From Rhodoferax sp. GW822-FHT02A01 (GTDB lineage: Bacteria > Pseudomonadota > Gammaproteobacteria > Burkholderiales > Burkholderiaceae_C): a stretch of 64,000 nucleotides of DNA. The notes beneath the pieces are model-generated. The model was not told the DNA's origin. It did no database searches and was given only the letters and a program-made list of their open reading frames with translations. This document shows, piece by piece, positions 20,325 through 29,659 of the stretch (positions within the stretch are counted from its first letter, which is position 1; the number at the start of each line of letters is the position of its first letter). Location of the stretch: contig NZ_CP152376.1 of assembly GCF_038784515.1 (NCBI RefSeq), positions 2,480,001-2,544,000 of the forward strand. Reading direction: 5' to 3'. The translations under genes and the position numbers were made by a program.

Positions 20325-20920
20325 TGAGCCACGACAACGACAAAGGGGCCCTGAGCGCCGCCGGGCCGTCCCAAGGCGCGAGCGCCCCCTCGGGGGGCAG
20401 CGAAGGTCGCGCAGCGACGAGCGTGGGGGCTCTATTCCTGGACGCGGAGGCCTTGTACCGCGAACTGCTGCGCGGCGTGCAGATGGTGCGCCATGCCGAC
20501 ACGCGTCTGGTGGGCATCACATCCGGTGGCGCCTGGCTGGCTGAGCGGCTGCAGCGTGACTTGAATCTGCCGGGCAAGCCGGGCGTGATTTCCTCGGCCA
20601 TGCACCGCGACGATTTTTCCAAGCGTGGCCTGTCCAACAGCGCGCAGACCCAGCTCCCGTTTGACGTCAACGATGCGCACATCCTGATCCTGGACGACGT
20701 GCTCTACACCGGCCGCACCCTGCGTGCCGTGATCAACGAGCTGTTCGACTACGGCCGCCCGGCCAGCGTGCAGCTCGCCGTGCTGGTGGATCGCGGCGGG
20801 CGCGAGCTGCCGGTGCAGGCGGACTTTGCGGCAGCCCGCGTCACGCTGGGTGATGACCAGTCGCTGTCGCTGGCACGGTCCGAAGACGGCGTGTTCCGTT
20901 TTGAAGTGAAGAAGGCCTGA
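20324..20920 (+). CDS. pyrR: PyrR bifunctional regulator/uracil phosphoribosyltransferase with extra N-terminal segment
   Basis: 198-residue PRTase-fold protein. ATG 20324 has AAGGAG six nt upstream; the adjoining GTG 20321 is too close to it. The PRPP loop [29 protein letters not shown] and [11 protein letters not shown] match PyrR. The conserved part begins at [13 protein letters not shown] (about residue 35); before it come about 29 Gly/Ala/Ser-rich residues encoded by a palindromic GC-rich repeat (see repeat feature). First gene of a pyrR-pyrB-hisC-pyrC'-plsC run, pyrB starting 2 nt later. In Gram-negatives, UPRTase activity is more certain than RNA-binding attenuation. Confidence 0.9.
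   Translation: MSHDNDKGALSAAGPSQGASAPSGGSEGRAATSVGALFLDAEALYRELLRGVQMVRHADTRLVGITSGGAWLAERLQRDLNLPGKPGVISSAMHRDDFSKRGLSNSAQTQLPFDVNDAHILILDDVLYTGRTLRAVINELFDYGRPASVQLAVLVDRGGRELPVQADFAAARVTLGDDQSLSLARSEDGVFRFEVKKA
20345..20433. repeat. GC-rich palindromic repeat element inside the pyrR reading frame
   Basis: A run of small inverted repeats, including GCCCCCTCGGGGGGC (hairpin) and GTCGCGCAGCGAC (hairpin), ending GAGCGTGGGGGCT. I recognise this composition as a dispersed intergenic repeat common in Comamonadaceae genomes (recollection, not searched). Here it is in frame within the 5' end of pyrR. No second copy was found by eye in this window. Confidence 0.6.
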
Positions 20921-20922
20921 CC

Positions 20923-21885
20923 ATGCTCTACAAGCGCAACCCCCAACTCAACAAGAACGGCGAGCTGATCCACCTGCTCTCAGTGGAGGGCCTGCCCAAG
21001 GACATCCTCACCCACATCCTGGACACCGCCACCAACTTCGTCTCGGTCAATGACCGTGAAGTGAAGAAGGTGCCGCTGCTGCGCGGCAAAAGCGTGTTCA
21101 ACCTGTTCTTCGAGAACTCCACGCGCACCCGTACCACCTTCGAGATTGCCGCCACGCGCCTTTCGGCGGACGTGATCAACCTGGACATCGCGCGCTCCAG
21201 CGCCTCCAAGGGCGAGTCGTTGCTGGACACCATTGCCAACCTGAGCGCCATGGCCGCCGACATGTTCGTGGTGCGCCACAGCGAGTCGGGTGCGCCCTAC
21301 CTGATTGCCCAGCATGTGGCGCCGCATGTGCACGTGATCAATGCCGGTGACGGCCGCCATGCCCACCCCACGCAGGGCTTGCTGGACATGTACACCATCC
21401 GGCATTTCAAGAAGGATTTTTCCAACCTCACGGTGGCCATCGTGGGCGACGTGCTGCACTCGCGTGTGGCGCGCTCCGACATCCATGCGCTCACCACGCT
21501 GGGCTGTGCCGAGGTGCGCGTGGTCGGGCCCAAGACTCTGGTGCCGGGCGACATGGCGCAGATGGGTGTGCGCGTGTTCCACACGCTGGAGGAGGGCATA
21601 CGCGGTTGTGACGTGGTCATCATGCTGCGCCTGCAGAACGAGCGCATGAGCGGCGCGCTGCTGCCTTCCAGCCATGAGTTCTTCAAGAGCTTTGGCCTCA
21701 CACCCGAGAAGCTGCAACTGGCCAAGCCCGATGCCATCGTGATGCACCCCGGCCCCATCAACCGCGGGGTGGAAATCGACTCGGCGGTGGTGGATGGCAA
21801 GCAGAGCGTGATCCTGCCGCAGGTGACCTTTGGCATCGCGGTGCGCATGGCGGTGATGAGCATTGTGGCGGGCAACGAAGCATGA
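20923..21885 (+). CDS. pyrB: Aspartate carbamoyltransferase catalytic subunit
   Basis: 320 residues; transfers carbamoyl from carbamoyl phosphate to aspartate. The carbamoyl-phosphate loop [12 protein letters not shown] (about residues 61-72), the catalytic region [11 protein letters not shown] and MLRLQNERM, and [12 protein letters not shown] are complete. No pyrI is present, and a dihydroorotase homologue lacking metal ligands lies two genes on, which suggests the class A (PyrB-PyrC') dodecameric enzyme known from Pseudomonas. The stop overlaps the hisC ATG. Confidence 0.97.
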   Translation: MLYKRNPQLNKNGELIHLLSVEGLPKDILTHILDTATNFVSVNDREVKKVPLLRGKSVFNLFFENSTRTRTTFEIAATRLSADVINLDIARSSASKGESLLDTIANLSAMAADMFVVRHSESGAPYLIAQHVAPHVHVINAGDGRHAHPTQGLLDMYTIRHFKKDFSNLTVAIVGDVLHSRVARSDIHALTTLGCAEVRVVGPKTLVPGDMAQMGVRVFHTLEEGIRGCDVVIMLRLQNERMSGALLPSSHEFFKSFGLTPEKLQLAKPDAIVMHPGPINRGVEIDSAVVDGKQSVILPQVTFGIAVRMAVMSIVAGNEA

Positions 21886-22964
21886 GCAACACCGTGACAT
21901 CTTCATACTGGAGCATTGGCATCGACAAGCTCAAGGCCTATGTGCCGGGCGAGCAGCCGCAGACCGATGGTTGGGTCAAACTCAATACCAACGAGTGCCC
22001 CTATCCGCCTTCACCGCTGGCGCTGCAAGCCATTCGCGAGGCCACCAGCGACAAGCTGCGCCTCTATCCGGACCCCAACGGCACCGCACTCAAGGCCACC
22101 ATTGCCAAGCACTTTGGCCTGAGCCCGGCGCAGGTATTCCTGGGCAACGGCTCCGATGAAGTACTGGGCCATGCCTTCCTGGGCTTGCTCAAGCATGAGC
22201 TGCCCATCCTCTACCCGGATGTGACCTACAGCTTCTATCCGGTGTATTGCGGCCTGTACGGCATTGCCTACCGGCAAGTTCCGCTGACAGCAGACTTTGC
22301 GGTAAATCTGGCCGACTACGCAGTGCCCAACGGTGGCATCGTGCTGCCCAACCCGAATGCGCCCACGGGCGTGGCCCTGTCGCTGGATACCTTGCGCAGC
22401 CTGCTACAGGCCAACCGCGCATCGGTTGTCGTGGTGGACGAGGCTTATGTAGACTTCGGCGCCCAAAGCGCTGCGGCACTCATTCCCGAATTTGACAACC
22501 TGCTGGTTGTGCAGACGCTCTCCAAGTCACGTGCACTGGCCGGTCTTCGCGTAGGCTTTGCGCTGGGTCATCCGGCCCTGATCGAAGGGCTGGCGCGGGT
22601 CAAGGACAGCTTCAACTCCTATCCGCTGGACCGCCTGGCATTGGTAGGTGCACAGGCCGCCATCGAAGACCAGGCCTATTTCGAGCAGATCACCTCTGCC
22701 GTGGTGCAAAGCCGCGACTGGCTGACGGCTGAGCTGGCAACGCTCGGTTTTGCCACGCTGCCTTCCAGCGCCAATTTTGTTTTCACCCACCATCCGCAGC
22801 ACCAGGCCGCATGGCTGTTGGCGCAGCTGCGCGAGCGGCGCATCCTGGTGCGGCACTTCACGCAAGCGCGCATTGCCGACTACCTGCGCATATCGATCGG
22901 CACCCAGCAGGAATGCGAGACGTTGATTGCCGCGCTGCGCCAGATCGTGTCCAACCCCAAGTAA
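21882..22964 (+). CDS. hisC: Histidinol-phosphate aminotransferase
   Basis: 360-residue class I/II PLP aminotransferase acting on histidinol phosphate/imidazole acetol phosphate. [12 protein letters not shown] at the N-terminus, [30 protein letters not shown] and the PLP lysine in [16 protein letters not shown] are typical. It is translationally coupled to pyrB (ATGA) and followed after 10 nt by pyrC'. This is not the usual his-operon location, so it may be a paralogue or the only relocated copy; that cannot be told from this window. Confidence 0.92.
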   Translation: MSNTVTSSYWSIGIDKLKAYVPGEQPQTDGWVKLNTNECPYPPSPLALQAIREATSDKLRLYPDPNGTALKATIAKHFGLSPAQVFLGNGSDEVLGHAFLGLLKHELPILYPDVTYSFYPVYCGLYGIAYRQVPLTADFAVNLADYAVPNGGIVLPNPNAPTGVALSLDTLRSLLQANRASVVVVDEAYVDFGAQSAAALIPEFDNLLVVQTLSKSRALAGLRVGFALGHPALIEGLARVKDSFNSYPLDRLALVGAQAAIEDQAYFEQITSAVVQSRDWLTAELATLGFATLPSSANFVFTHHPQHQAAWLLAQLRERRILVRHFTQARIADYLRISIGTQQECETLIAALRQIVSNPK

Positions 22965-22974
22965 AGGCCTTTGT

Positions 22975-24267
22975 ATGAATATCCTGATTCAAGGCGGACG
23001 TGTGATCGACCCGGCCAGCGGCTATGACGCCACCGCCGACGTTGCGGTCGCAGACGGCAAGATCCTCGCCACCGGCGCCATTCCCCAGGGCTTTGTGGCA
23101 GATACCGTCATCGACGCAAGCGGCTGTGTGGTGGCCCCCGGTCTGGTGGATCTGTCCATGCGTTTGCGCGAGCCTGGCCACGAGCACGAAGGCATGCTGG
23201 TATCCGAGTTGGCCGCCGCTGTGGCGGGCGGCGTGACCAGCGTGGTCTGTCCACCGGACACCGAGCCGGTACTGGACGTCCCCGGTCTGGTGGAAATGCT
23301 GCGCTACCGCTCGGAGCGCTTGCACCAGTCGCGCGTCTTCCCCCTGGGCGCGCTGACCCGCAAGCTGGAGGGCGAAGTGCTCACCGAAATGGTGGAACTG
23401 ACCGAGGCTGGTTGCGTGGGCTTCAGCCAAGCCGACGTGCCCGTGGCCAACACCCAGGCCCTGCAGCGGGCGCTGCAATACGCCGGCACCTTTGGCTATG
23501 CGGTGTGGCTGCGCCCCCAGGAGCTGTACCTGGGCAAGGGTGTGGTGGCCAGCGGGCCACTGGCCACGCGCATGGGCTTGAGCGGCGTGCCGGTGGCAGC
23601 CGAAACGATTGCGCTGCACACCATTTTCGAACTGGTGCGCGCTACGCGCACCCGGGTGCACCTGTGCCGCATCAGCAGCGCGGCCGGTGTGGAGCTGGTG
23701 CGCCAGGCCAAGGCCGAAGGACTGCCCGTGACCTGCGACGTGAGCATCAATTCGCTGCACTTGACCGACGTGGACATCGGCTACTTTGACAGCCGCATGC
23801 GGGTCACCCCGGTACTGCGCCAGCAGCCCGACCGCGATGCCTTGCGTGCAGCGCTGGCGGACGGCACGATAGACGCGCTGGTGTCGGACCACACGCCGGT
23901 GGACGAAGACAACAAGGCCCTGCCTTTTGCAGAGAGCGAGCCGGGCGCCACCGGCGTTGAGCTGCTGCTCAGCCTGACCCTCAAATGGGCACAGGAGAGC
24001 GGCATCGGCCTGTCGGCCGCGCTGGCCACCATTACGCGCCGCCCTGCCAGTGTCATGGGCACCTCACTGGGGGCCTTGAGCCATGTGCTGGGAACGCTGG
24101 CCAGCGGTGCTGCAGCCGACATCTGCGTGTTCGATCCGCAGACGCACTGGACCGTGACTGCCGATGCGCTGCGCAGCCAGGGCAAGCACACACCGTTTGG
24201 CGGCTATGAGCTGCCCGGCAGGGTGCGCGCCACGCTGGTGGACGGGCGCATCGCCTACCGCGCCTGA
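22975..24267 (+). CDS. pyrC': Dihydroorotase-like protein lacking the HxH metal site (PyrC'-type ATCase partner)
   Basis: 430-residue amidohydrolase-fold protein homologous to class I dihydroorotase. The position of the essential HxH reads LSMRLREPGHEHEG: Ser-Met-Arg replaces His-x-His, while the following LREPG and downstream DHTPVDEDNK remain. Pseudomonas PyrC' proteins show the same loss and are required structurally for ATCase assembly, so I infer a non-catalytic role with PyrB. ATG 22975 is used; the longer frame from 22927 overlaps hisC. A catalytic dihydroorotase must be encoded elsewhere. Confidence 0.9.
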   Translation: MNILIQGGRVIDPASGYDATADVAVADGKILATGAIPQGFVADTVIDASGCVVAPGLVDLSMRLREPGHEHEGMLVSELAAAVAGGVTSVVCPPDTEPVLDVPGLVEMLRYRSERLHQSRVFPLGALTRKLEGEVLTEMVELTEAGCVGFSQADVPVANTQALQRALQYAGTFGYAVWLRPQELYLGKGVVASGPLATRMGLSGVPVAAETIALHTIFELVRATRTRVHLCRISSAAGVELVRQAKAEGLPVTCDVSINSLHLTDVDIGYFDSRMRVTPVLRQQPDRDALRAALADGTIDALVSDHTPVDEDNKALPFAESEPGATGVELLLSLTLKWAQESGIGLSAALATITRRPASVMGTSLGALSHVLGTLASGAAADICVFDPQTHWTVTADALRSQGKHTPFGGYELPGRVRATLVDGRIAYRA

Positions 24268-24277
24268 GCCGCAGCCT

Positions 24278-25015
24278 GTGCGCAGCGCAAAGGCCGTCTG
24301 GCGATTGCTACAGGTGCTGCTGCACATCCTGCACGGCCTGTGGACCATCTGGCGTGTCTTTCCCCGGCTGTCGCAGCAGGAGCGGGATGCGCGTGCGCAG
24401 GTCTGGGCGAAAGCCCTGCTCAACAAGCTGTCCATCGAGTTGGTGGTGCGGGGCGTGCCTGCCGATGGCCCGGTATTGCTGGTGGCCAACCACATCTCCT
24501 GGCTGGACATCGTGGCCATGCAGGCGGTACGGCACTGCCGTTTTATTTCCAAGAGTGATGTGCGGCACTGGCCGCTGGTCGGCATGCTGGCCGCCGGGGC
24601 CGGCACCCTGTTCATTGAGCGCGCGTCTCGGCGTGATGCCATGCGCGTGGTGCACCAGATGGCCGATCAGCTGCGTGCGGGCGACGTGCTGGCCGTGTTC
24701 CCTGAAGGCACCACCGGCGACGGAACCCAGGTGTTGCCCTTCCATGCCAATTTGCTGCAGGCGGCCATTTCCGTGAATGTGCCGGTGCAACCGGTGGCGC
24801 TGGGTTTTGCGGATGGCGTCACCGGTCAGGCCAGCCTGGTGCCGTGCTACATCGGCGACGACACCTTGGTGCAATCGCTTTGGCGCACCGCCTGTACCGA
24901 CCGACTGCAGGCCATCGTGCAATACGGACAAAGCCAGACCGCGCAGGGGCGCGATAGGCGCACCTGGGCCGAAGACCTGCGCCAAGCCGTTGTGGCCCTG
25001 CGCCAGACGTCCTAG
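24278..25015 (+). CDS. plsC: 1-acyl-sn-glycerol-3-phosphate acyltransferase (PlsC family)
   Basis: 245 residues from GTG 24278, 11 nt after the pyrC' stop; no strong ribosome site, so the start is uncertain (the frame stays open into pyrC'). A membrane-associated N-terminal segment (LLQVLLHILHGLWTIW) precedes the acyltransferase motifs NHISWLDIVAM (HX4D) and VFPEGTTGDG. It acylates lysophosphatidate or a related lysolipid in phospholipid synthesis. Convergent with the following GGDEF gene (4-nt tail overlap). Confidence 0.87.
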   Translation: MRSAKAVWRLLQVLLHILHGLWTIWRVFPRLSQQERDARAQVWAKALLNKLSIELVVRGVPADGPVLLVANHISWLDIVAMQAVRHCRFISKSDVRHWPLVGMLAAGAGTLFIERASRRDAMRVVHQMADQLRAGDVLAVFPEGTTGDGTQVLPFHANLLQAAISVNVPVQPVALGFADGVTGQASLVPCYIGDDTLVQSLWRTACTDRLQAIVQYGQSQTAQGRDRRTWAEDLRQAVVALRQTS

Positions 25016-26655
25016 TAGGTCGAAGAGTTGGACGAGTCGCCCGAGGTGTGGTGGCGTTGCCCGCCGCCCCGTTTGGCGACGTACATGGCGCTGTCTGCCA
25101 GCACCAGAAGCTGGTCTGCGCTGTCCGCGTCTTCTGGATACAGCGCAATCCCGATGCTGGCGCCTATGACCAGCAAACGACTTCCGACCGTGTAAGGCTC
25201 GCTCACCCTGGCAATCAGCTTCCTGGCGATCTGGCCCGCTTCCGCCGCGCTGGGGTTGTCGGTCATCAGCAGGACAAATTCGTCGCCGCCAATGCGCCCG
25301 ATGATGTCGGAGGCGCGCACGCATTCGCGCAGCCGCGCGGCCACTTGCTGCAGCAGCAGATCGCCGACGTCATGGCCGTGGGTATCGTTGATCAGCTTGA
25401 AACCATCCAGATCCATGAACAGCACCGCCAGGCTGCCCTTCTGGCGTTCGGCCAGGGCGAGGCTCTGCGCCATGCTGGCCTGAAAGGCCATGCGATTGGG
25501 CAAGCCGGTGAGCGGGTCGTGGTGCGCCAGATAGCTCATCTGCTTTTGCGATTGCAGCAGGCGGATCACCAGTTCGTTGAAACTCTTGACCATGGCGCCC
25601 ACTTCGTCATGGCGTATCAGCGGCAGCGGAGCCAGAGGAGTGTCGCCCTTGGCCATGGCCCGCATCTGCGCTGCCGAGTCGACCAGCGGCCGGAAGATGT
25701 AGGCAAGGATGACGACCAGAAACAGGATGACCAGAAGGCTCACCACCAGGCCACCTTTCATGACCTGGGACAAAAGCTTGTCTACAGTCCTGAACGCCTC
25801 GCTGCTGGGGGTGCGCACCACCAGAAACCATTGGGCGCTGGGTACGTCCGTGACGGCCACCAACTCCTCCTTGCCCTGGGCATTCACAGTCACCCCGGTG
25901 CCTCGCCAGCCCAGCATGGCTTTGTCGTGCAGCGGGTTGCGCCCCACGGCGGGTGTCGGGCTGAGCCGCATGTCCGGGTTGCTGGCGGTGACGAACATTT
26001 TGTCGCGCGGGGAAATCAGCAACATGCCACCGCTGTTGCCGACGATGCCCTTCTGGACCAGATCCAGAAAGCCGGGTGAATTCAATGCAGTCACCCCCAT
26101 CAGCACGCCGATGATCTGCTGCTGGTCGTTGCGTATAGGAACCGCCATGTTGATGACGGCCACCTTGGCTGCGCGGCCTATGCTGGGTCTGCCAATGGCG
26201 AACTCACCCTTGTCGCGCGCCTGACGGAACCAGTCCCTGTCGTTGAAGTCGAGCTCGGAGCGGCCGGGCAGCACCGGGTAGTCGGCGATGGCGCCCCTGC
26301 CATCTTCTGCGACCACCACCACCCCGAAGCTGAACAGGGGGGCAATCGCATCATTGGACTTCAGCCAGTTTCGCAGTTCTTCCGGGTGGGAGAGCGCATG
26401 CCGGGGCAGCTCCTTGCTCAGGCGTTCCAGAAACTGCCGGCGTGCCCTGATCTTGGTGTCAATGTCCTCGGCAACATACTTGCCCATGGAGAGCTGCTGC
26501 GCATTGACGACCTCGGTGATGCCGCTCTTCAGCGTGGATTGGATCACCAGATAGCGCACCACGCTGCCGGTCAGAACCAGGGTGATTGCGAGCGCGATGA
26601 GTTTGATGACCAGACTGTGCGTGTACTTCACTGATTGGAAGTTCTTGAAATGCAT
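25012..26655 (-). CDS. dCache/HAMP membrane diguanylate cyclase
   Basis: 547 residues. TM1 at about residues 14-33, a periplasmic dCache-like sensor (DWFRQARDKGEFAIG is characteristic) to about 285, TM2 at about 290-315, HAMP to about 370, then a GGDEF domain to the end. The catalytic signature RIGGDEF is intact, and RASD five residues before it is a product-inhibition I-site. Predicted to make c-di-GMP in response to a periplasmic ligand. ATG 26655 has GGAAG upstream; an ATG at 26694 is possible. Confidence 0.88.
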   Translation of the reverse strand: MHFKNFQSVKYTHSLVIKLIALAITLVLTGSVVRYLVIQSTLKSGITEVVNAQQLSMGKYVAEDIDTKIRARRQFLERLSKELPRHALSHPEELRNWLKSNDAIAPLFSFGVVVVAEDGRGAIADYPVLPGRSELDFNDRDWFRQARDKGEFAIGRPSIGRAAKVAVINMAVPIRNDQQQIIGVLMGVTALNSPGFLDLVQKGIVGNSGGMLLISPRDKMFVTASNPDMRLSPTPAVGRNPLHDKAMLGWRGTGVTVNAQGKEELVAVTDVPSAQWFLVVRTPSSEAFRTVDKLLSQVMKGGLVVSLLVILFLVVILAYIFRPLVDSAAQMRAMAKGDTPLAPLPLIRHDEVGAMVKSFNELVIRLLQSQKQMSYLAHHDPLTGLPNRMAFQASMAQSLALAERQKGSLAVLFMDLDGFKLINDTHGHDVGDLLLQQVAARLRECVRASDIIGRIGGDEFVLLMTDNPSAAEAGQIARKLIARVSEPYTVGSRLLVIGASIGIALYPEDADSADQLLVLADSAMYVAKRGGGQRHHTSGDSSNSSTY

Positions 26656-26847
26656 GACCCGCTTCCAATGGATGACTGTGACCGCAGACTGCAATGGCGC
26701 CGTTTCCGTACAGCGACCACATTGATTTTGAAGAGCGAATTCTAGAGTGCATTGGGGTAACCGAAGTTACCGTTTGGCCAAATAGCGCGGAAGGTCAAGC
26801 CCATGGGCGCACGGGTCACGCCAAGCACACGGGCGGTGTGGCAGGAT

Positions 26848-28662
26848 CTAGTGTGGTTTTTCTTGACTTTCGTCAAAAAAGTGAAAGCGGTTGCGTCCGG
26901 CCATCTTGGCACGGTACATCGACTGATCGGCACGGCGCAGCAGCAGATCTGGGTGTGTGCCATCGCGTGGATAGACTGCAATGCCCATGCTGGCCGACAC
27001 CTGGAGCTGGGTCCCGTCCACGGTGACGGGTTCACTGGCAGCCTGCAGCAGACGATCCAGCACAGGCTCAGAGTCGTCGCTGTGGTCGAGGTCCACCAGC
27101 ACCGCGACGAATTCGTCGCCGCCCAGGCGTGCCAAGGTGTCGCCGTCGCGCAGGGCGCCTTTCATGCGCTGGGACAGCACGACCAGCAGTTCGTCGCCCA
27201 CATCGTGACCATGGGTGTCGTTGACCAGCTTGAATCCGTCCAGGTCCAGGAATACCACGGCCAGCGCCTGCTTGCGCCGCTGGCTCTGGCTCATGGCCTG
27301 GTGCAAGCGGTCCGCCAGCAGCAGTCGGTTGGGTAAATGGGTGAGGGTGTCAAAGTGCGCCAGGTTCTCCAGCTGCTTCTGGTAGGTCTTCATGGCAGTG
27401 ATGTCGGTAAACAGCATCACGTAGTTCAGTACCTTGCCTTGCGCATCGGTCACTGCACTGATGGTGAGCATTTCCACGTAGGCATCACCGTTCTTGCGCA
27501 CGCTCCAGATTTCGCCGCTCCAGTGTCCTTCGCCCTTGAGCCCTTTCCAGATGGTCTCCAGGTAGCCATCCGAATGGGGGCCGGGCCGCAAGACATAGGG
27601 TTGGGTTCCCATTACCTCTTCGCGCTCATAGCCCGTGATGGTGGTGAAGGTGCGATTGACTTCGACGATACGGGTGTCGGCGTCGGTGATGACAATGCCC
27701 TCGCGCGCATGGCTGAACACATTGGCCGCCAGTTGCAGTTTGTCTCTGGAGCGTTTGCGTTCAGTGATGTCTGTCAGACTGGCCAGCACAGCAGGCGCCC
27801 CACCGTATTGAATGAGGGTGCCGGTCATCTGCACGTCGACGACGGAACCGTCCACGCGAAAGAGCTTCATGTCCAGTGCAGGCGAATTCAAGCCGGTTTT
27901 CTCGCGGTCCTTGATCCGTTGTCGCGTGATTTCCCGGAAGTCCGGATGGGTCATCTCCATGATGGGCAGGCCCATCAATGCTTGCGCACTGGGGGCGCGC
28001 AAAATCTGGACTGCTGCCGGGTTGGCGTACACCACATGGGTATGTTGGTGCACGATGATGCCCATGGGCAAAAACTCCACCAGCGTGCGGTAACGGGCCT
28101 CGCTCTCGCGCAACTGGCGACCTTCGGTGTCACGCTCGATGGCAATGCAGGCCAGTGCGGCGTACTGCTGGATGAGTACCAGGTCCACTTCCTCCGGCGC
28201 CCGCGGCTCGTGGTAGTAGATGGCAAAGGTGCCGAGCACCTTGCCGGAAGATGAAACGATGGGTTGGGACCAGCAGGCCGCCAGCCGCGCCTGGCGTGCC
28301 AGCGGACGATACGGTTCCCAGTAGGGGTGGGTGGCGATGTCTTCCACTACGACGCGACTGGCCGTGTAGGCGGCGGTTCCGCAGGAGCCGGCCGCAGGGC
28401 CGATCTCCAGCCCGACCAGGGCCGAGGTGTAGAAATCCGGCAGGCTGGGGCCCATGGCATGGGCAACGCGTTTGCCCTCTTCGTCCAACCGTATCAGGCT
28501 GCACAGGGCGCCAGGGCGCAGGGCTTCAAAGCCATGCAGCAACACTTCAAAAATGCGGGTGAGGGGGGCGTTTTCCACCAGCAGTTCCAGTACTTGCGTA
28601 CGGAACTGGGCCTCTTCGCGGTTCAGGACTTCGTTGGCGCCGGATCTGTCAGAAGCAGTCAC
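26848..28662 (-). CDS. GAF-PAS-PAS diguanylate cyclase (cytoplasmic)
   Basis: 604 residues, no membrane segment. A GAF domain (about residues 35-190; AAGSCGTAAYTAS, PYWEPYRPLA) is followed by two PAS domains (about 195-330 and 335-460; NVFSHAREGIVITDAD) and a GGDEF domain whose LARLGGDEF is intact, with I-site RDGD five residues before it. No EAL domain. GTG 28662 is chosen because GGGGGGAGAG lies about 7 nt upstream; an ATG-initiated extension to 28755 is less likely. Divergent from the pirin gene. Confidence 0.87.
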   Translation of the reverse strand: MTASDRSGANEVLNREEAQFRTQVLELLVENAPLTRIFEVLLHGFEALRPGALCSLIRLDEEGKRVAHAMGPSLPDFYTSALVGLEIGPAAGSCGTAAYTASRVVVEDIATHPYWEPYRPLARQARLAACWSQPIVSSSGKVLGTFAIYYHEPRAPEEVDLVLIQQYAALACIAIERDTEGRQLRESEARYRTLVEFLPMGIIVHQHTHVVYANPAAVQILRAPSAQALMGLPIMEMTHPDFREITRQRIKDREKTGLNSPALDMKLFRVDGSVVDVQMTGTLIQYGGAPAVLASLTDITERKRSRDKLQLAANVFSHAREGIVITDADTRIVEVNRTFTTITGYEREEVMGTQPYVLRPGPHSDGYLETIWKGLKGEGHWSGEIWSVRKNGDAYVEMLTISAVTDAQGKVLNYVMLFTDITAMKTYQKQLENLAHFDTLTHLPNRLLLADRLHQAMSQSQRRKQALAVVFLDLDGFKLVNDTHGHDVGDELLVVLSQRMKGALRDGDTLARLGGDEFVAVLVDLDHSDDSEPVLDRLLQAASEPVTVDGTQLQVSASMGIAVYPRDGTHPDLLLRRADQSMYRAKMAGRNRFHFFDESQEKPH

Positions 28663-28778
28663 AGTTTCTCTCCCCCCATGCGCAATGGTACTCCTGAGCC
28701 CGCAAAAACACCTTACAAATCGGCTTGTCATCACGGGGCATCCGGCAATAATCACGCCATCAACCGTACAGGCCGCCC

Positions 28779-29657
28779 ATGCAAACCTATCAAACGCTCA
28801 CACCCCACCAGCACGATCTGGGAGGCGGTTTCATCGTGCGGCGACTCCTGCCCTCGGCGCAGCGCCAGGCCGTCGGGCCGTTCATCTTCTTTGACCATTT
28901 CGGCCCGGTGCATGCGCAGCCCAGCGACAACCACGATGTACGGCCCCATCCGCATATCGGCCTGTCCACCGTCACCTATCTGTTTGAAGGCGCCATGATG
29001 CACCGCGACTCCACCGGCGCCGTGCAGCGCATGGAGCCTGGAGAACTCAACTGGATGACGGCGGGCAAGGGCATCGTCCATTCCGAGCGCACGCCCGATG
29101 ACCTACGCGACAAACCCCGCGTGTCGCACGGCCTGCAACTGTGGATGGCCCTGCCAGCTGAAGAGGAAGAGTGCGCCCCCTTTTTGCTGCATTTCGATGC
29201 GCAGGACATTCCCAAGGTGCAGCTGCCCGGTGCGCGCGTGACGGTCATGGCTGGGTCTGCATTTGGTGCCACCTCGCCGGTACCGGCCAAGTCGCCCACC
29301 ATCTACCTGGACATGGCGCTCGAAGCCGGTGCCGCATTGCAGATTCCGGCCAACTATTCCGAGCGCGCGCTGTATGCGCTGGACAGCAGTTGCACGCTGG
29401 ACGGTGAGCCCCTGGCGCAGCACCAGATGGTGGTGCTGCCAACCGGCAGCACGCCTGCCTTGCGTGCCAGCGGCGCGGCGCGCGTGGTGCTGGTGGGTGG
29501 CGAGCCGCTGGGCCACCGCTTCATCGCCTGGAACTTCGTCTCCAGCCGTAAGGAGCGGTTGACGCAGGCCAAGGAAGACTGGATCGCCCAGCGCTTTGAC
29601 CCCATCCCCGGCGAGACCGAGTTCATTCCCTATCCCGCGCCGCGGCCCGCTGCCTGA
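28779..29657 (+). CDS. Pirin family protein
   Basis: 292-residue bicupin. The N-terminal cupin keeps the metal ligands in HPHIG and IVHSE (His-His-His-Glu), plus GELNWMTAGKGIVHSER. Bacterial pirins act as quercetinase-like dioxygenases or as regulators bound to metabolic enzymes; which applies cannot be told. Two nt before the TlpA-like gene. Confidence 0.92.
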   Translation: MQTYQTLTPHQHDLGGGFIVRRLLPSAQRQAVGPFIFFDHFGPVHAQPSDNHDVRPHPHIGLSTVTYLFEGAMMHRDSTGAVQRMEPGELNWMTAGKGIVHSERTPDDLRDKPRVSHGLQLWMALPAEEEECAPFLLHFDAQDIPKVQLPGARVTVMAGSAFGATSPVPAKSPTIYLDMALEAGAALQIPANYSERALYALDSSCTLDGEPLAQHQMVVLPTGSTPALRASGAARVVLVGGEPLGHRFIAWNFVSSRKERLTQAKEDWIAQRFDPIPGETEFIPYPAPRPAA

Positions 29658-29659
29658 GC

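Noticed and set aside
22858..23892. 344-codon minus-strand frame opposite pyrC'
   Set aside because: Low-complexity His/Gln/Gly product opposite a clear amidohydrolase gene.
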